A DNA stretch of 64,000 nt from Synchiropus splendidus (GCF_027744825.2 NC_071348.1:2049563-2113562); one strand, 5' to 3'. Numbered from the stretch's first letter, positions 36,201 through 52,363 are shown. The notes: a model not told the origin generated them from the letters alone. Program-made: numbers and translations.

Positions 36201-37885
36201 ACAATCACTGAGACGCACACACAGCACACAGCAAAGCTCCATGGTTTCATCTGTTCAGATACATGGTATTAAGAGGTATGCGCCATTCACATGGTAACTG
36301 CATTCTGATGACACTGGAGTTTAAAGAATGATATCGAGTGACAGGAGAGGAACAGACAGCATCATCCTCACTTTGTGTGTTTCTCTGTCCTTATAGTCTG
36401 TTTGCTTTGAAGGTTTTTTTTTGTTTTTTTTGCTGGAGTGTGTCTTCAGTCCTGCCAGGATTTTCTTTATTTCTGTTGACACCATGAAAAGTCTTTAATC
36501 TTCCTCATCCATTACATCTGAATTAGGACACCACATCCCGATTGGTTGTCTGCTAAGATAAATAATCCTGTTCGCATTATGTACAGCAAATGTTGTCTCA
36601 TGCATCAGGTGCGTGTAAAGACATGGTTTGAATGTTCCATTGTATATAGAGTATGAGATGCATGGATGGCTGTATGTGGTTTCAACACCACACTGTTGGA
36701 TTCCAATACATCTGAATAAAAAAATTTAAAAAAAAAGTTAAAAATTGAACTATGTAGACAAACAGAGGAACAAACTGTGAGGGGAGGGGCAGGAAAACAG
36801 TGGCACATGGTGGTGACATGGAGGCGGGTCCTGAAGACAAAAAAAAAAAAAGAATTGAACTAAATCCCTTGCATCGGGTAGAAAAGTAAATGAAGTATTC
36901 TTGCATTCACTCATTCATCCGACACTAATTGTGTATAAAGGAGTACAGGCAAAAAGAAACAAAAAGAAGAAGTCATTTTATGTGACCAGCGAGAGCTTGG
37001 AACACACCAGGTAAAATATTATGGCCAGTTTCTGGAGTAGAGTACAGAGCTCTTGGACTGCAACAGTAGAGAGACAAAGAATTTTAACTCAATGTGGTGA
37101 ATGTTACATTCAGCTTAATGCCTTAATGTGTCTACCGTAAATATTGACTCCAAAGTGGTGGCTGATGAATCTCCCCAGCGTGGTTGAGTTTGTCACCTAA
37201 TTTTTTATGAATTTGATCCTAGCACTGGGACTTCACCAAGTGGATTTTCAGTGACTTGTCCGACCTCAAAGCTGTCTTTGATCTAGTACATTCCTTTGTC
37301 TGTGCAGAGTATGTGAAAACGATCCCTGAAGGTTTAGTGTGTATTTGAGTACAACGCTTCCTTGGCCTATAAATGCAGTCCACTTTTTCTCCGAGCTGAC
37401 ACATCTCAAGAATATAAGTCACGAGGAGCAAACAAAACAGCTTAAAGCCAGAATGAACCAAACTCTGCAGAAAACTGTCCTAATCTTCAGTGACATTGTG
37501 GGAAAGATCGTGAATCCTTGACCGTTAAAGTTAATCTCATCATAATATGGGTCTATTTTCCGGCTCACAGTCTGCTGACGGAGGAAATCATCATGCTGGG
37601 GGAAGAAACCAAGCGTTCACACTTCAAATTACCAGTGACCCCATTGCAGACGCACATGGATGCGCAATTGAAAAACAAGAGCTCAATCACACAGATTCAC
37701 ACAGATAAAGTAAATGAGCAGATGTACAAAGGGGACGTGCTGACAGACACACGCACAGATGGAAACACAAACACACACACACACGCGCGCGCGCCGCTCT
37801 CTGAACACTTTGATTTCCCATCTTCCATCTACGGATTGTCAGCTGAAATGATCACAATACCTTTCAATAGCAACGTTTTTTTGTG
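33296..37885. other. No gene seen; (GT)n at 36049-36070
   Basis: About 4.6 kb without a recognised exon. The 194-codon frame at 34001-34585 has no domain or splice support. The segment at 35190-35410 is CpG-richer and could be an old DNA element, without clear ends. Confidence 0.5.
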
Positions 37886-38640
37886 TGAATCAGAATCAGA
37901 AAACGTCATTCATCCCAAGGGAAATTCTGTTCGTAACATGCTCTGCACACAACATATATCTATAAAATGAAAAAGAATTAATATGCATACAAAGGATCTT
38001 ATAAACAATGTGCTAGAAAATGCAGATACAAGAAGAGAATGAACAGGACATTGTGCCAAAGAATCCTTCACTGTAAATTTTACAGGGATGAATAGTACGT
38101 TTTTATTGCCACAGGCGCTCGGTCTTTGAGATGAGTAATCTCCATCTGTTGGTCCGTGCGCTCCGTGTGTTCTGTATTGGATGGGGTGGGTGATGTCCAG
38201 GATGCTCCTTACTCTTAGGAGCATCCTTCTCTCCATAAGCGTCTCCAAGGAGTCCAGTTTCACCCCCACCACATCACCAGCTTTTCAGATGAGTCTGTTG
38301 AGTCTGTTCGTGTGCGCCACCATTCACCTGCTGCCCCAGCAAACCACAGCCAACAGAATTGCGCTGGACAACACTGACTCATAAAACGTCCTCAGCATTG
38401 TCCCGCAGATGTTGGAGGACCTGAGCCTCCTCAAGAAGTAGAGACGAATCTGTGTCCTTTATTGTAAAGGGCCTCAGTGTTCCGAGCCCAGTCCAGTTTA
38501 TTATCGATGTGGACCCTAAGATATTTATACTCCTCGACCGTATCCACACTGATCCCCGGATGGGGTGACAGGAGACTCGATCCTCCTCAGGTCCACCACC
38601 AGTTCTTTGAGCTCTGCAGTTTTCATTTTTTTTGTGTCAA
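37886..38640 (-). mobile_element. LINE (Rex/CR1/L2-like) 3' end, decayed
   Basis: The left edge has the 3'-terminal CATTCATCCCAAGGGAAATT signature. Rightwards on the minus strand, shifted frames give WTGLGTLRPFTIKDTDSSL, the region matching 'LDWARNTEALYKKGQ.RLFFLRRLRSF.V', then 'VVASALFYGVVCWG' and 'RKRL.KLI.KA.SVLG' type sequence. It covers the end of the RT ORF plus the 3' UTR. Stops and shifts mean it is dead; 5'-truncated near 38640. Confidence 0.75.
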
Positions 38641-40963
38641 TTTTCAAACATCTGCTTTAATCGGCCATATTCCGTCTGTGCACTGAGCTAAGCCAATGTT
38701 AGTGTCACGTCTTTCTGGCCCTCGGTTGAAGCAAATAAACTTTCAGTACTGAGGTTGGTACTGAATTGTCATTGGCTGGGAATGCAGTTAAATAAAAAGC
38801 CAATTCTTCAGTTTATGGAGGACTGAACAGCTGTGTACAGTACACTTTTGCCTGTTTTTAATTGTCCCTCGTCACTAGTATTGAACTCCTCACGATGTGT
38901 TTGAGAGTCCTTCAAGAGATGCTCCACTTGATGCAGGGCATCTGACATGTCTTGTCGACTGAAAGAAAACTTGTACACAGCATAAAGAACGAAGGGCAAC
39001 AGACAGTGGAGTGTGTGCCGATCAGACACGGCAGAGAAAAGGCTGCGTACTGAACAGTCACTTAGAGATAGAAAGCCACTTAGTCAAGGTCATTATTGTT
39101 GGCTGCACGTGTGTACCTTCTTCATATGCGCGCAGACGCTGTGTGTCTGGCTAATACAATGAGCCGCTGCTGCTGTGGTTGAGTGGTGCAGTAAAACCAT
39201 TAAGCTTCAGACAGAAGTGCTGACTGTCGATCACAAAGGCCTCAATCGAACCTGGGCAACATAAAGCCACAGCGTAAAACGGCATCCTTTGTAATGCAAG
39301 TTAATGTAAATCTGCGTCCATGCTGTCTGTTACATTATTGATAGTATCAACAGATGGAAATGGAAAACTACACATCGAGGAAAGGACTCTTCTATGTTGT
39401 GTGAGCATAATTCCAGACAGTGATTCAGGATGTGACGGTCTCTGTGGTCAGCAAAATTGGAGCTCCTCAGGGGTCTGTGTTGTCTCCCTCTTCGCTCTGC
39501 AAACCAGACTTCGGCCAATACGGGGTGTAGGAAAGGCAATTTTTCAGTTCTTTTATATTGCGCCTCCATAGCCCTGGTTTGACGGCTACCTGGTGTTTGC
39601 ATTCCTTGTGCACGCACATGTTCTTAACAAGGTTTTAATTCATCACAATATAATTCTATTTATATGTGGGCAATTTAAATGAGGCAGCTGAAATAAGTTT
39701 TGCTTAAAACAAACAAAATAAATTCATGTCATGAAAATCAACATGGAAATACTTCAGGATGAAACAATGTCACTGCTCTGCCTGAAGATATCGTAAGCTT
39801 GGATTAAAAAAAAACCCAACAAGAATAGGAAGCTAGGTGACTCATGCGGCTGGACGTTGCCCAGACATATGATCAAATATTTTTCTTCTGCTTGATCTCA
39901 GGTTGGACGCATGGCTGTTAGAGACGTAAGAAGGGAAAGAGCAAGACTAAAAGTGAGACAGTGGTTTGGGAGGAGAGAGACAGTTCGGCAGCATGTGAGT
40001 GCTACCCATGACACCCCTCATGCCTTGTGTTGTGTCTGCACCAAAGTACTGTGGTTTCAGAACAGCTAAGAAATCAGAGTGTGACACCACAAAGAAGGAA
40101 CGTCTTCTTTGAGAGCCTCCTTTTTTTTCCATTTTTCCCGTGTAATATCATTTCCTCACTCCTTCATGGGATCCTTCCAACCCCCAGCAGCACCTCGTGT
40201 CTCACTCTCTCTCTCCTCAGCGGAGTTGGGAGCAAAAAGGCAAGAGACAGACTAGAGTGATTTTTTTTTTTACCCCCAGCTCTCAGCTTTGTTGCTGTCA
40301 GACAAGAAGACATGCAGTCCAGACAGAGAATTTCCGACTGAATGTATCCCTGCACAGCTGCTGCTATGGCGAACAGGTAGACAGATGGAGGAACAGACAG
40401 ACAGTCGCCCAGGCAGAAAGACATATCTGCTGTAAAGGGATGATGCCACCAGTCTAAGAGATGAAAATGAGATTGGTTTCAACATACAAGGCTTGGTCAA
40501 TACATTTAGTGCTGGCAGAGAAACATTCAATAAACTCTGCTGCTCTGCGGGAATCATCCATGTGTCCAGCACCAGAGGGCTGGAACTCCTTTCACCACCT
40601 TGCGCCTCGTCGATTCCACAAATATAAGTGAAGCATGAGTCGCTCACAATGGGTTGTTTCATTCATCGCCCCTAAATGCAAGCTTTCATGTTGATATTGT
40701 CTTTCACCTCAAGTTTCATCTGCAGAGTGATAGTTTGGGAGCAGACGCGCTGTGTTTCTTTAATAGTTGATAGCAAGATGAAATATTCACAAGCCCAAAA
40801 AACCAGACTGGCAGTCCCATGGCTATCTGTTTAAAAGTCATGATCAACTTCAAACTAAGTCTGAGGGACATCTCCATTCATTATGAATCTGAATGCAAGC
40901 TACCTGGGGCAAGAGCCGGGGGCCACCTGGACAAGTCACCAGTCCTTCACAATGCTCAGAATG

Positions 40964-41000
<37 letters not shown>

Positions 41001-41990
41001 TTTGTGTCAGCAAATAACCAGTATGTTTTGGTCTGTGCACTTAGAGAAGATGGAGGGAACTCATGCTAGCACAGGGACCACCTACAAACAGGGGCAGGCG
41101 GCATTTGTTACACAATATTTGGCAGTGTAGTTGAATTACAGGCCATTTTCAAAAGGTATACGATTAGAGTATAGATTAGAGTGGCATAATTTGACAAAAC
41201 ATGGGAATAGAGGCAGAAACGCAACATTCTGTTTATATTCCCACCTGTATTTTGGTTTTATTCTTATTATTAGTAGCAGTAGTAATAGTAGTAAGGTCTA
41301 GCAATAGCATAGCTTAACCTCCTGAATCTCATTCAGAATGTAAAACGTTTTCAGAGAGATCAGTCTATGTATCAATGAATAGTCCACAAAAATTTTTTGA
41401 CACATTTGCATCAGTCGCAATAAAGATAAAAGGAATGATAGCAGCAAAAAGTCGTCGTCATACTCGGTAACACTGAAGACGGAATTGACTTGTCGAAAAC
41501 GGGGCCGATGAATTGGATATTCGTACGTCCTTATTTATATTCACATTTTTGCGTGTATTTATTTGCTCAGACCAGATCTCTTGCCACAAAACTGCAGTTT
41601 TAGCTCTGACACTCCACTGGATGGTTGAACACCTGAGTGCCTGCACACTCTCTCAAACAAACAAGTGTTACGATTTGAGCTGAAGCTAGCACGCGTCAGT
41701 TCCCTCTACATGCTTCACATGAATTATTGAAGGCAAATGGCTGTTTTTGATTATGAGCAGTGACGCTCATGACATCCTGCAGAGAAAAAGTCCAAATAGA
41801 AGACAGGCTGACTAAGTGACTTCTCTTGTCTTCTCACTCATGAGGTTTATAATAAAGCAATGAATCCACATTCAGAATGGTACAACAGCACGAGAGACAT
41901 CACCGGTTGATCACTGCGTTGACTCTCCATCATAAGGGTCTTGAAAGTGACCACACGAAGTCACATTCCAGTCAAAATGTACACCTGTGT
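38641..41990. other. No gene seen; (CA)n at 40965-40999
   Basis: No supported exon or RNA gene. A clean CA microsatellite of about 17 units lies at 40965-40999. Confidence 0.55.
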
Positions 41991-42320
41991 TTTTCAACCC
42001 TTTTCTAGCCACGGCACCCTCTGTTCATTGAAAAAATCCCAGGGCACACCACCAAAGGAACCTATCCTTCCTACAGAACGACTGTAGTACAGTAGTACCT
42101 ACTGACACTCAGTTGTTATTTTGCCAGGCTATGTGCCTTGAAGTGAGACGTCACGCTAGCTGTTAGCTCTGTTAGCTCTGCGGTGCAGACAGTCTTTGGC
42201 CTGGTGGCGGCTCCCTCCCTCCCTCCCTCCATGGTTCTGTGGTGAAAGTGTGTGGTCCAGTGAGAGGCGCATCAGCTTTGAAAACAGCAGGAATTTGCAC
42301 ATGTGAGCGGCTTCTCCATT
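41991..42320 (+). mobile_element. Mosaic non-autonomous DNA element, copy B
   Basis: Begins GTTTTTCAACCCTTTTCTAG CC, then ACGGCACCC, TTCATTGAAAAAA, TACTGACACTCAG, TTATTTTGCCAGGCT, and joins directly to the core TTGAAGTGAGACGTCACG (42138-42155). It continues TGCGGTGCAGACAGTCTTTG and (CTCC)n, nearly identical to copy C at 49358-49535. Compared with copy A it lacks the segment between GCCAGGCT and the core. Confidence 0.65.
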
Positions 42321-43253
42321 CTGCCTGCTTTTCCTGACTAAACTTCTCCAGGTTTAAACTCAACTTCCTGTCCATCGTTTTTTTTTTTTGGACCATCATC
42401 TTTGTTGTGGCTATTTTGAATGACTATTTAGCCTTAAGTTTCTCACCTGTGACACTGTTGTTTCTAGTGTCCAGGCTGTTATGGAGGTGTTATGGCGACG
42501 ACTCACTTTAGTCTGCAACACTACTCACTTGAAGCTCCCTAGGCTAAACAAAAACAGTAGGATACATTATAGATTTGCAAGCAGTCACTGCAAAGTATTA
42601 TTCTGTCCCAAATCCTCTCACCTGTTTTCGTTCACATCAACATCATTGTGTCCAGTGCAGTCTGTGCTATAGTGTCCCTGTCTGCTTCACGGCTCCATCT
42701 CCTGAATGTTTGAATGTGTGTGTCCGTCCAATGCTGCAGGGGATTGTGTGAGTCTGGACCACTCTCCTTTTCCTGGCCAGCTTTGCACCTTGGAGCAGCT
42801 GTGAATGTGTTTATAAGTCCAAGTGCGTGGGAGCATGTGTACCGGTTTGCTTGCATCCCGTTTATTATTGCCCGCTGATTCCGGAAGACAAAAATGTGAC
42901 TTGAAATGAACTTAACTTCTGTCGAGCTTGTAAAGGGCTCCAGTTGCTATAGCCATCTTCTCAAGAGGTCTTTGCATTATTCCATATATTTAAATATTGT
43001 GAAAATGTATCATGTGAAAAACGTTTTTTTTATTCTAAAAAATGTTATTAAATTTTCGAAATTACATTATACTTTGAAATGAATTTGAATTAGTATGGAA
43101 CAAGACAAGTCGAAAATCTGAGACAAAATAAATTGTTCTCCGATGGGAGATCAAAATGGTCCCTTGGAGCTGCTCCCAAGATCCACATAGACATTTACAA
43201 GGAGATCAGATTGTTTATGCAGTTGCATTCTGTCGCTTCCTTATCAAGGCAGT
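42321..43253. other. No gene seen
   Basis: AT-rich non-coding DNA, very AT-rich at 42985-43090. Confidence 0.5.
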
Positions 43254-43381
43254 TTGGCGCATTTTGCCGAGTCGATACAGTCATGTGATTGTCTTAAAGC
43301 GGTACGCGCACCGACGCGGGGACTGCGTTGTGAGCACGTGGCACGTGCCGGTGCATCGCTGTTGCAGGACCCATCACTAGA
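43254..43381 (-). mobile_element. Possible DNA-transposon end (CTAGTGATGGGTCCTGC)
   Basis: On the minus strand the segment begins CTAGTGATGGGTCCTGCAAC, a style of end found in fish TIR elements, followed by CpG-rich sequence with the palindrome GGCACGTGCC. The other end is not identified. Confidence 0.35.
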
Positions 43382-46300
43382 TGCTACCTCATTTCGCTAT
43401 CAGCTTCTGTCATGAATGACGCGTACAGTACTATAAAAAAAAAAAAAACTCCCATTAAATGGGGTGATTTGGTCTGTATCGGTGGTGGAGACAGCTCCAA
43501 CATAGATCAGACTAAATCTTCCATCTCAGGAGTGCGATGATTTCAGATGAGTTCCGAGCTAAAACATATTGTCAAATGAAGCACGCTAGTCTCTTCTGCA
43601 ATGACTGCTCTCATCCAACAAGTGCCAGCTGGCAGCTTCACATCCTGCATCTAAAATCATTCACTCATTCTTTTTCCGTCACTCAATCAATCTCTCTGTC
43701 TCAAAAAGCCATCAGTGGTTCTGGTTCTGATCCAAATCAATCCATTTCTGACAGTGACCTGAATCATTCATCTCCTCCTGCTGTCTCTCTACAAGTCCCC
43801 CCACCCAAAACACACACACACACACACACACAGACAGGCCTTCCAGCAGGAGGAGTGTGTAGCCAGCTGCCAGCTAGCATCACTCATGTTGTCAGTGCCT
43901 AGCTGTGGGAGTGCTGCTGGCTTTGAGGCCAAGCTTTTGCATGGGATTTTCTCTTTGAGACGCTCCCGTGATGCAGCGCTGACATTTAACAGCCTCTGCC
44001 ACGTCACAGGTTTTTGGAGCAGAATTCAAATGACATCTGATTATTTGCCATGATGAACATCAGTTACTCAAATATAAATCTTCAAACGGACCCTAACTCG
44101 CAAAGGCTACTTTTATAGACCACAAGCATCATGCAGCTGCCCGAGTTGACTCTGGCACATTGCACCTTTCAGGATTTGGGGATTCAAACTTCCATGTAGC
44201 CAGCGAGTATGTACACTTCCTATGGGGGGACCCCGAGGTGTTCCTAAACAAGATGGGCTCCAGCTTTTCCTGGGTTCATTCCAAGGCCCCTGCCAGTTGG
44301 ACATGCAGCTCTAGGAGGTTTATGTCTACAGCAACTGAGTCTTGCGGCATAAAACATCAGATTTTTGTCGAGATACTGAAGTTTTTAGTACATTGAAAGT
44401 CTAAATGCACTTGTGAACACATGATTTGTCTAGATAATGCAGGAGGCAGGAGCAGAACTCCTAACCCACAAGGAAGACGTACCTTGTAAATACATGAAAT
44501 GAAAGAATGTCATTGTCTGTTACTTTGAGGCTGGTTGGTGGAGTCAGCCAAGGTCCCGACATTTGACCTTTATTGAGGGCAATTCATCATCAATGTTTGA
44601 GATGGCTCCTTTTTTAACCGAGCAGCTCTGATGTCAGCGTTGATGTCATCCAATGCCCTAACTCGAGTGCTCAGTCAGTGAAGCATCACTCCAGTCATCC
44701 TGTTAAGCTCATGTATATTTATGCGCCTCAGATGTGGTATCTATCATTGTTAGCTATCAGGCTGGAAAGAGCTCGCGGCTCTGAGTGGGAGCCAAAGTTG
44801 TTTTCCAGAAATGATCTAAATTGTCTGGGAGGGTTTGAGGCTTCTGTTACCAGGAGAAGGCCTGGTAACAACTTTGGTGGCAGGTATCGTTCTTAGGTGG
44901 CATAGAAAACGATACGTCTGCAGATGTTGCTACGACGAAAGCAATCGGATCCAACAGATGCTTCAAGTTGAGCGTGACTGGTCAATGGAAGCATATTTTA
45001 CTCCCAGAAAGCTGGATTGTTCTCTGAATGTTCACTTTCAGAACCTCTGTACATGGACCAACAATGAATTTAATCTTCTTTCTTGCCAGACATAATTTTG
45101 TCATGAGTGTTTATGATGCCTGAGCTGCGTTTTGCATTTGGACGTTCACCCCAACCACTCAAACATACAGACGACACACAGTCATGCATTAACCTGTTGG
45201 ACTAACAACAACTGTCTATCCCAGTGCTCATGGTGGCAGAGGTGGACAGGCCATCCACCTACTGAGCATGTCTTTGGGCTGTGACCGGACAAAACCCCAG
45301 AGGGCACAGTGACACCCGGCCCAAGGCTTGTTTTGTTGTTGTTTTGTTTTGTTTTTAAATCGCACCTCTTAAGGTTTCATCTTCTGTTTCATCAAGATAT
45401 ACGACAGCCACCCAAAATACAGATCTGAATGCACTCTAAGCACTTGCAGGTTTAAAAAAAATGCAAGTCTATTGCTTTTTTAAATGTGTTTTCAGACAAA
45501 GCCCACTAAGCCTCCTCCAGATTTAATTGGCCCTATAAATAAACTTCAGCAGCAGTCGTTTAAAAGGGAGGGAAACGGATGGGAACACACAGCGAGTCAA
45601 AAACACAAAGGCAAGACAGAAGAAGGAGGCAGAAGACACACACAGACTGAGGTGAGTAGTTCTGCAGTAGATGAATGTAATTATCTCTGTCTTGGCGGCG
45701 CAGCGATCGGATGACTGACTTGGAACGCACACAAACAGATATGGCTTCATTAGAGCAGCGGATGAGGGAAGATGAGGCGGAGGATAGAGGATTCTGTAGG
45801 TTTCTGGCAGGGACTTGGAGGCAAACACCAACAACTTGAAGGAGGTGAACTGAAACATCATGTATGGAAATGTAGCGAAGCATGTTTACACTAAAGCAAC
45901 AGTGACGAGGCTCCTGGGCCTGAAGATGGGAATAAAAAAATGCTTTTTCATAGGATGAGCAAGTTGATACTTCAGATCAGAGTGATGCAAAGTGCATTCA
46001 GCCTTTTTCGAGGAGGGCCATGAGGGCGACATCGGGTTTGCCAGAAATAATTCCTTTCCAAAGCTGGAGAAACAGCAAACATCAGTTTCATCTCCCAAAC
46101 CTTTAAGATAGCGGCACTTTAAAATGTACGCAAAGCAGCAGATTTTGCAAAGTAATTGTGAGCGAGCTGTTGTGTCATGTGTCAAAAAAACAGGGGCTGT
46201 GGTGGAAAAGCCATGGTCTCATGTGCTTGACTGTCGGTTATTAAAGAACCAGAATGTGTCCTTTTCTGAATCTGGAAACATGTGCTTAGATTGGCATGTT

Positions 46301-47173
46301 TGTCAGGCACAGCCAAAGTGTAATCTTGCTGGTGGAGGTGTTGACTCTGCAGGGATGAGCTGTAGCTTGCAGCCTCATTAACAGCGGTGAGTTTGGTCCC
46401 CAAAAGCCTTGATTAAAGGAGGTGCCCTCAAAGGATGGGAAGCTCCACTTTGGCTACTTCCTGGATGCCATCCACCCAACCACAACGGTCTTTTAACATC
46501 ATCTTGTTTCAGGTTCTTGTCCTGTGCAAAGAGTCTCTCACTTTCGTCTGCATTTTACACTCTACTCATCTATTTATTTTGGAGTTTTTTTTAAAGGTTC
46601 GGGACCTTCCTTTACCACCCACTTCCTGCAGCCTAGTGTCTGCCAAGGATCGAAGCCAGTGTTTGGTTTATGAAGACTCCGTTTCACCCTGCTCTGTGAG
46701 GAGACCAAAATAATATGGAGGGACGAAACTGCTTATACAATATGGCAGTATCCAGCCAACTAATCACCATATCTCGCTTGGCTTAATTCGGCTCACACAG
46801 CACCAGACGGCAAATAAATTTCCATGCCGAATTAAGTGCATCACCGGGCTTCGACTTCCATGAAGACCGATCTCAAGGTTGTTGGCGCAGTCATGCCAGC
46901 AACAACCATTTATACCTCAGTCTATTTATTTCTTGCCAATATCTCCACCTGCTGATGAAAAAAAATCCCTCCACCTTGGATTGACCCTTTCATACACTCA
47001 AGGTTTCAGGGGAGATGCTTTTTCAGTGCTCCATCCAAATTTATTTCCCCCATATCCAGACCCAAATGAGTCAGTCGCCCTTGAAGGAACGTGTTGCTTA
47101 TCAACACAGAGCAGTTCGGATATTTATTTGTGACGGTTTGACTGCATCAATTATCAACCATCTCATGAATATT

Positions 47174-47175
<2 letters not shown>
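43382..47175. other. No gene seen; (CA)n at 43810-43833
   Basis: No supported exon. The stretches at 44520-44720 and 46780-46860 (AAATTTCCATGCCGAATTAAG) are unique and could be conserved non-coding DNA. A diverged copy of the dispersed repeat at 2787 may be present at 45265-45325. Confidence 0.45.

Positions 47176-47261
<86 letters not shown>
47176..47261. repeat. Perfect (AT)43 microsatellite
   Basis: 86 bases of uninterrupted AT units. It produces Tyr-Ile frames on both strands, which are not genes. Confidence 0.97.
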
Positions 47262-47263
<2 letters not shown>

Positions 47264-49194
47264 GAATTTCACAGTTTGCTCTCCAGACAACACGGAACCT
47301 TTGTCAGTGCAGGAGTTCCTGCTCCACTGACCACGCTGATGCACAAGACAGGTCGCAGCTAGGATGAGAACAACAACAACAAACATGGAGGAATCCCTGA
47401 ACCAAAGCAAACATAAGCAATCTGTTTGCTTTTTTTCACTGATGTTTTTGGCTACACAATGGCCAGGGTTTCCATGCAGCTGGTTGGTTGGAGGACAGGA
47501 CAAACCACAGGAACCTGGCGAAATCGTTCATAATATAACCAACAGGCCTGGGCTGTAATGTCATGGAAATATCCAGGAATAAGGAGGGGGGCAGTTAAAC
47601 ACTGCAGATCAGAGGTGACAAAATGTTGAGCACGGTTTCTACAGATGAATAAGAGAGTGCTCACGGACCCCTAGCTCTTTTCCTTGTTCAAACTGAATTT
47701 CCAAATGTATATACATACGCATGCTGCAATCTTTGTTTTCAGTTGTTGCAGTGCAGCACATGGCCTGACCACCCTCTGCGTATGACCTGTTCACATTTGT
47801 TTTTCAGTCCACCCTGCCGTATAGCAAGCAGGTAGTGGCACCAACAACATTTCCACTTTACTGGCGACTGCAATAAAATGGCCTGTTGGCATTAGGTGTC
47901 TATGAAAGCACCTGGGAACGTGTTAAAATAAAGCTGCGCCATATCTGCTGACACTTCAATTATCCCTCCTGCGGCGTGTCATACAAGGCTCAGATTAGTG
48001 GCAACCAATGACACAGGAAATTGCTTCTGCTCAGCATTTACTTCTATCAAAGTCTCCCACAATCCATGACCTCGCTCAAAATCGACACTTTGGTTTCTTA
48101 AAGTTCCCGGGTGGTGCAGTCTGGCTGTTTTAAAGGAAGAAAAGTGAGCGATGATTTCCGTCAGGAGCTGTTAAATGCTTAGCAAGCCTGCTTTGACACT
48201 GCAATACAGCAAGTCCTGGATTACGTCTTGTGACCTGAATCATCCCGATTGTTACTGTCGGGTGCTCTGCAGAATGATTTGAGGAAATAGAAAGGCAAAA
48301 TAGTGTCGGACTGTGACAGACTGAGGAAGACGGGGGAGGGTGTGCAGACATATCTCTCCCTCTCCCTCTCTCTGAGATTGATAAAAGGGAGATATTTCCG
48401 TTACTGCAGGCTAATTCAATGAGTAGCACCAGATCTCGCCGGGGATTTACAGGCCTGGCTTCAAAACAATTAGCTGTAGAATGTGAGCGGTTTAAAAGAA
48501 AAGGAGAGGAAGAGATCTTAATACAGCTGCGGGTATTTCCCCACAGAAGACTCATTCCTACAACCTCTTTATTCAATCTCTGTCTCGCTGTAATACTGCA
48601 AGCCAATCACCTCTGTCGCATTTCACACCACGCACGCTTCTCTTGGCTTCAGAGTGAGGGACCCAGCGGCAGGCATTAAAGCAGAGGAGACACGCGAGAA
48701 TGGGAGGTTGTTACAGACCAAGAGGAACCAATAAAGCCACAGTAAAGGGAACAAAACAGACACCAGGAAGAAGAAAGACTCAAGGAGATATACAGTAAAT
48801 AAGGCTCAGCGGAAGACAGGCTGCCACTGTCGGGAGAGCTGGGGGATTAAACACCCCTTTCTCTTTATGAGAACTTGCAGCTTGTTTCTCCCTTTATTCC
48901 AAGGGCCAATCAGTGACACCATCTGTCCATGGGGGCCAATCAGTCTGCGCACAGAAGAACTAAGTCAGCATGTCCTTGTCCACAGGTAATCAGAGACACT
49001 GTTAAACCTTCACCGCTGCCAAGCGCTTTTCACATCCTCGGGACTCCTCAGCCTCCACTGAACATTAGCACGGCACCACTTGACTGATTGCCTTGTAACA
49101 ACGCTCTGGCCACTTACATTTCAAAATCCACAACTTCCTCACTCGGTGAGTTTATGTCGACGTTTTAGGTCAATCAAAATACAAATAAATGGAA
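47262..49194. other. No gene seen; possible conserved non-coding stretches at 47880-48070 and 48380-48560
   Basis: 47880-48070 (AGGTGTCTATGAAAGCACCT, TTCAATTATCCCTCCTGC) and 48380-48560 (GGCTAATTCAATGAG, AACAATTAGCTGTAG) are unique, motif-dense and free of exon signals. The 158-codon minus frame over 48130-48606 has no domain. Confidence 0.4.
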
Positions 49195-49535
49195 TACCGT
49201 ATTTTCCTGGGCCATAAGCCGATACTTTTTTCTCTCCATCGGTCATCGGGCAGGAAGCAGACCCTCGCCGGTCTGCGCGTTTATTTTGTTGTGCATTTTG
49301 TTTTTCTCTGTTAAAGCACAACGCAGACTTTGACAACCCATGAGTATCAAAATAAGTTTTGAAGTGAGACGTCACGTTAGCCGTTAGCTCTGTTAGCTCT
49401 GCGGTGCAGACAGTCTTTGGCCTGGTGGCGGCTCCCTCCCTCCCTCCCTCCATGGTTCTGTGGTGAAAGTGTGTTGTCAAGTTAGAGGCGCATCAGCTTT
49501 AGAAACAGCTGGAAGTTGCGCATGTGAGTGGCTTC
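49195..49535 (+). mobile_element. Mosaic non-autonomous DNA element, copy C
   Basis: Begins TACCGTATTTTCCTGGGCCA TAAGCCG, an end very common in vertebrate DNA elements ('ACCGTATTTTCCGGACTATAAG'), different from the ends of copies A and B. From 49358 it carries the same core, TTTGAAGTGAGACGTCACG, and then stays nearly identical to copy B for about 180 bases. The right end may extend to ~49850; I cannot place it. Confidence 0.65.
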
Positions 49536-51795
<2,260 letters not shown>

Positions 51796-51803
51796 ATCTA
51801 GAC

Positions 51804-52363
51804 CAGTACTGGGCAAAGTGCAGCCCGGGGGCCGTATATGGTCAGATGCCTGTATTTTCATGGCCCTTTTGACGTTTTGATGTCATACCAAAACTATAAT
51901 TGATATGTTGTAATTTTTGTTGTTTTTGTTTTTGTTTTGTTTTGTTTGCTCTTTTAGTCCCCACCACCACCACTTCAGCAGTAAATATAGCGCGTTCTTG
52001 TTTGAATAATTTTCTTCTTTTCATTGGCCATTTTTTGTGTGTTTTTCTTGTTCATCAAAATACATTGAAGGAATATTGACTATATATTGCGAAATAAATT
52101 TCCTTTTTATCTTCAACATCTGGTCCAAGTTATGTTGATTTATATTCATATTAAATGTATATAAATGGCATATTTACACTACTTAATATCCTTACTTACA
52201 TTTAATATTTTTAGGTACATTTTGTCCTTGTTACTTAAGCATATATTATGTATATTTTTCCATCATGTTTTGTAGTCATCGCTGTCTTTCTTTTGATGGT
52301 GGCCCCTCACAACAGTTAGAGTTTCAAATGTGGGCCTTTGGGAAATTAAACTGCTCACCTCTG
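51804..52363 (+). mobile_element. Complete 560-bp non-autonomous hAT element with 8-bp target duplication
   Basis: Left end CAGTACTGGGCAAAGTGCAG, right end complementing to CAGAGGTGAGCAGTTTAATT. It is flanked on both sides by the identical 8 bases ATCTAGAC (51796-51803 and 52364-52371), the size of target duplication made by hAT transposases. It has no transposase frame. The sister copy, opposite orientation, is at 16719-17280. Confidence 0.88.

Noticed and set aside
48130..48606. 158-codon frame on the minus strand
   Set aside because: No domain; overlaps sequence that looks more like non-coding regulatory DNA.
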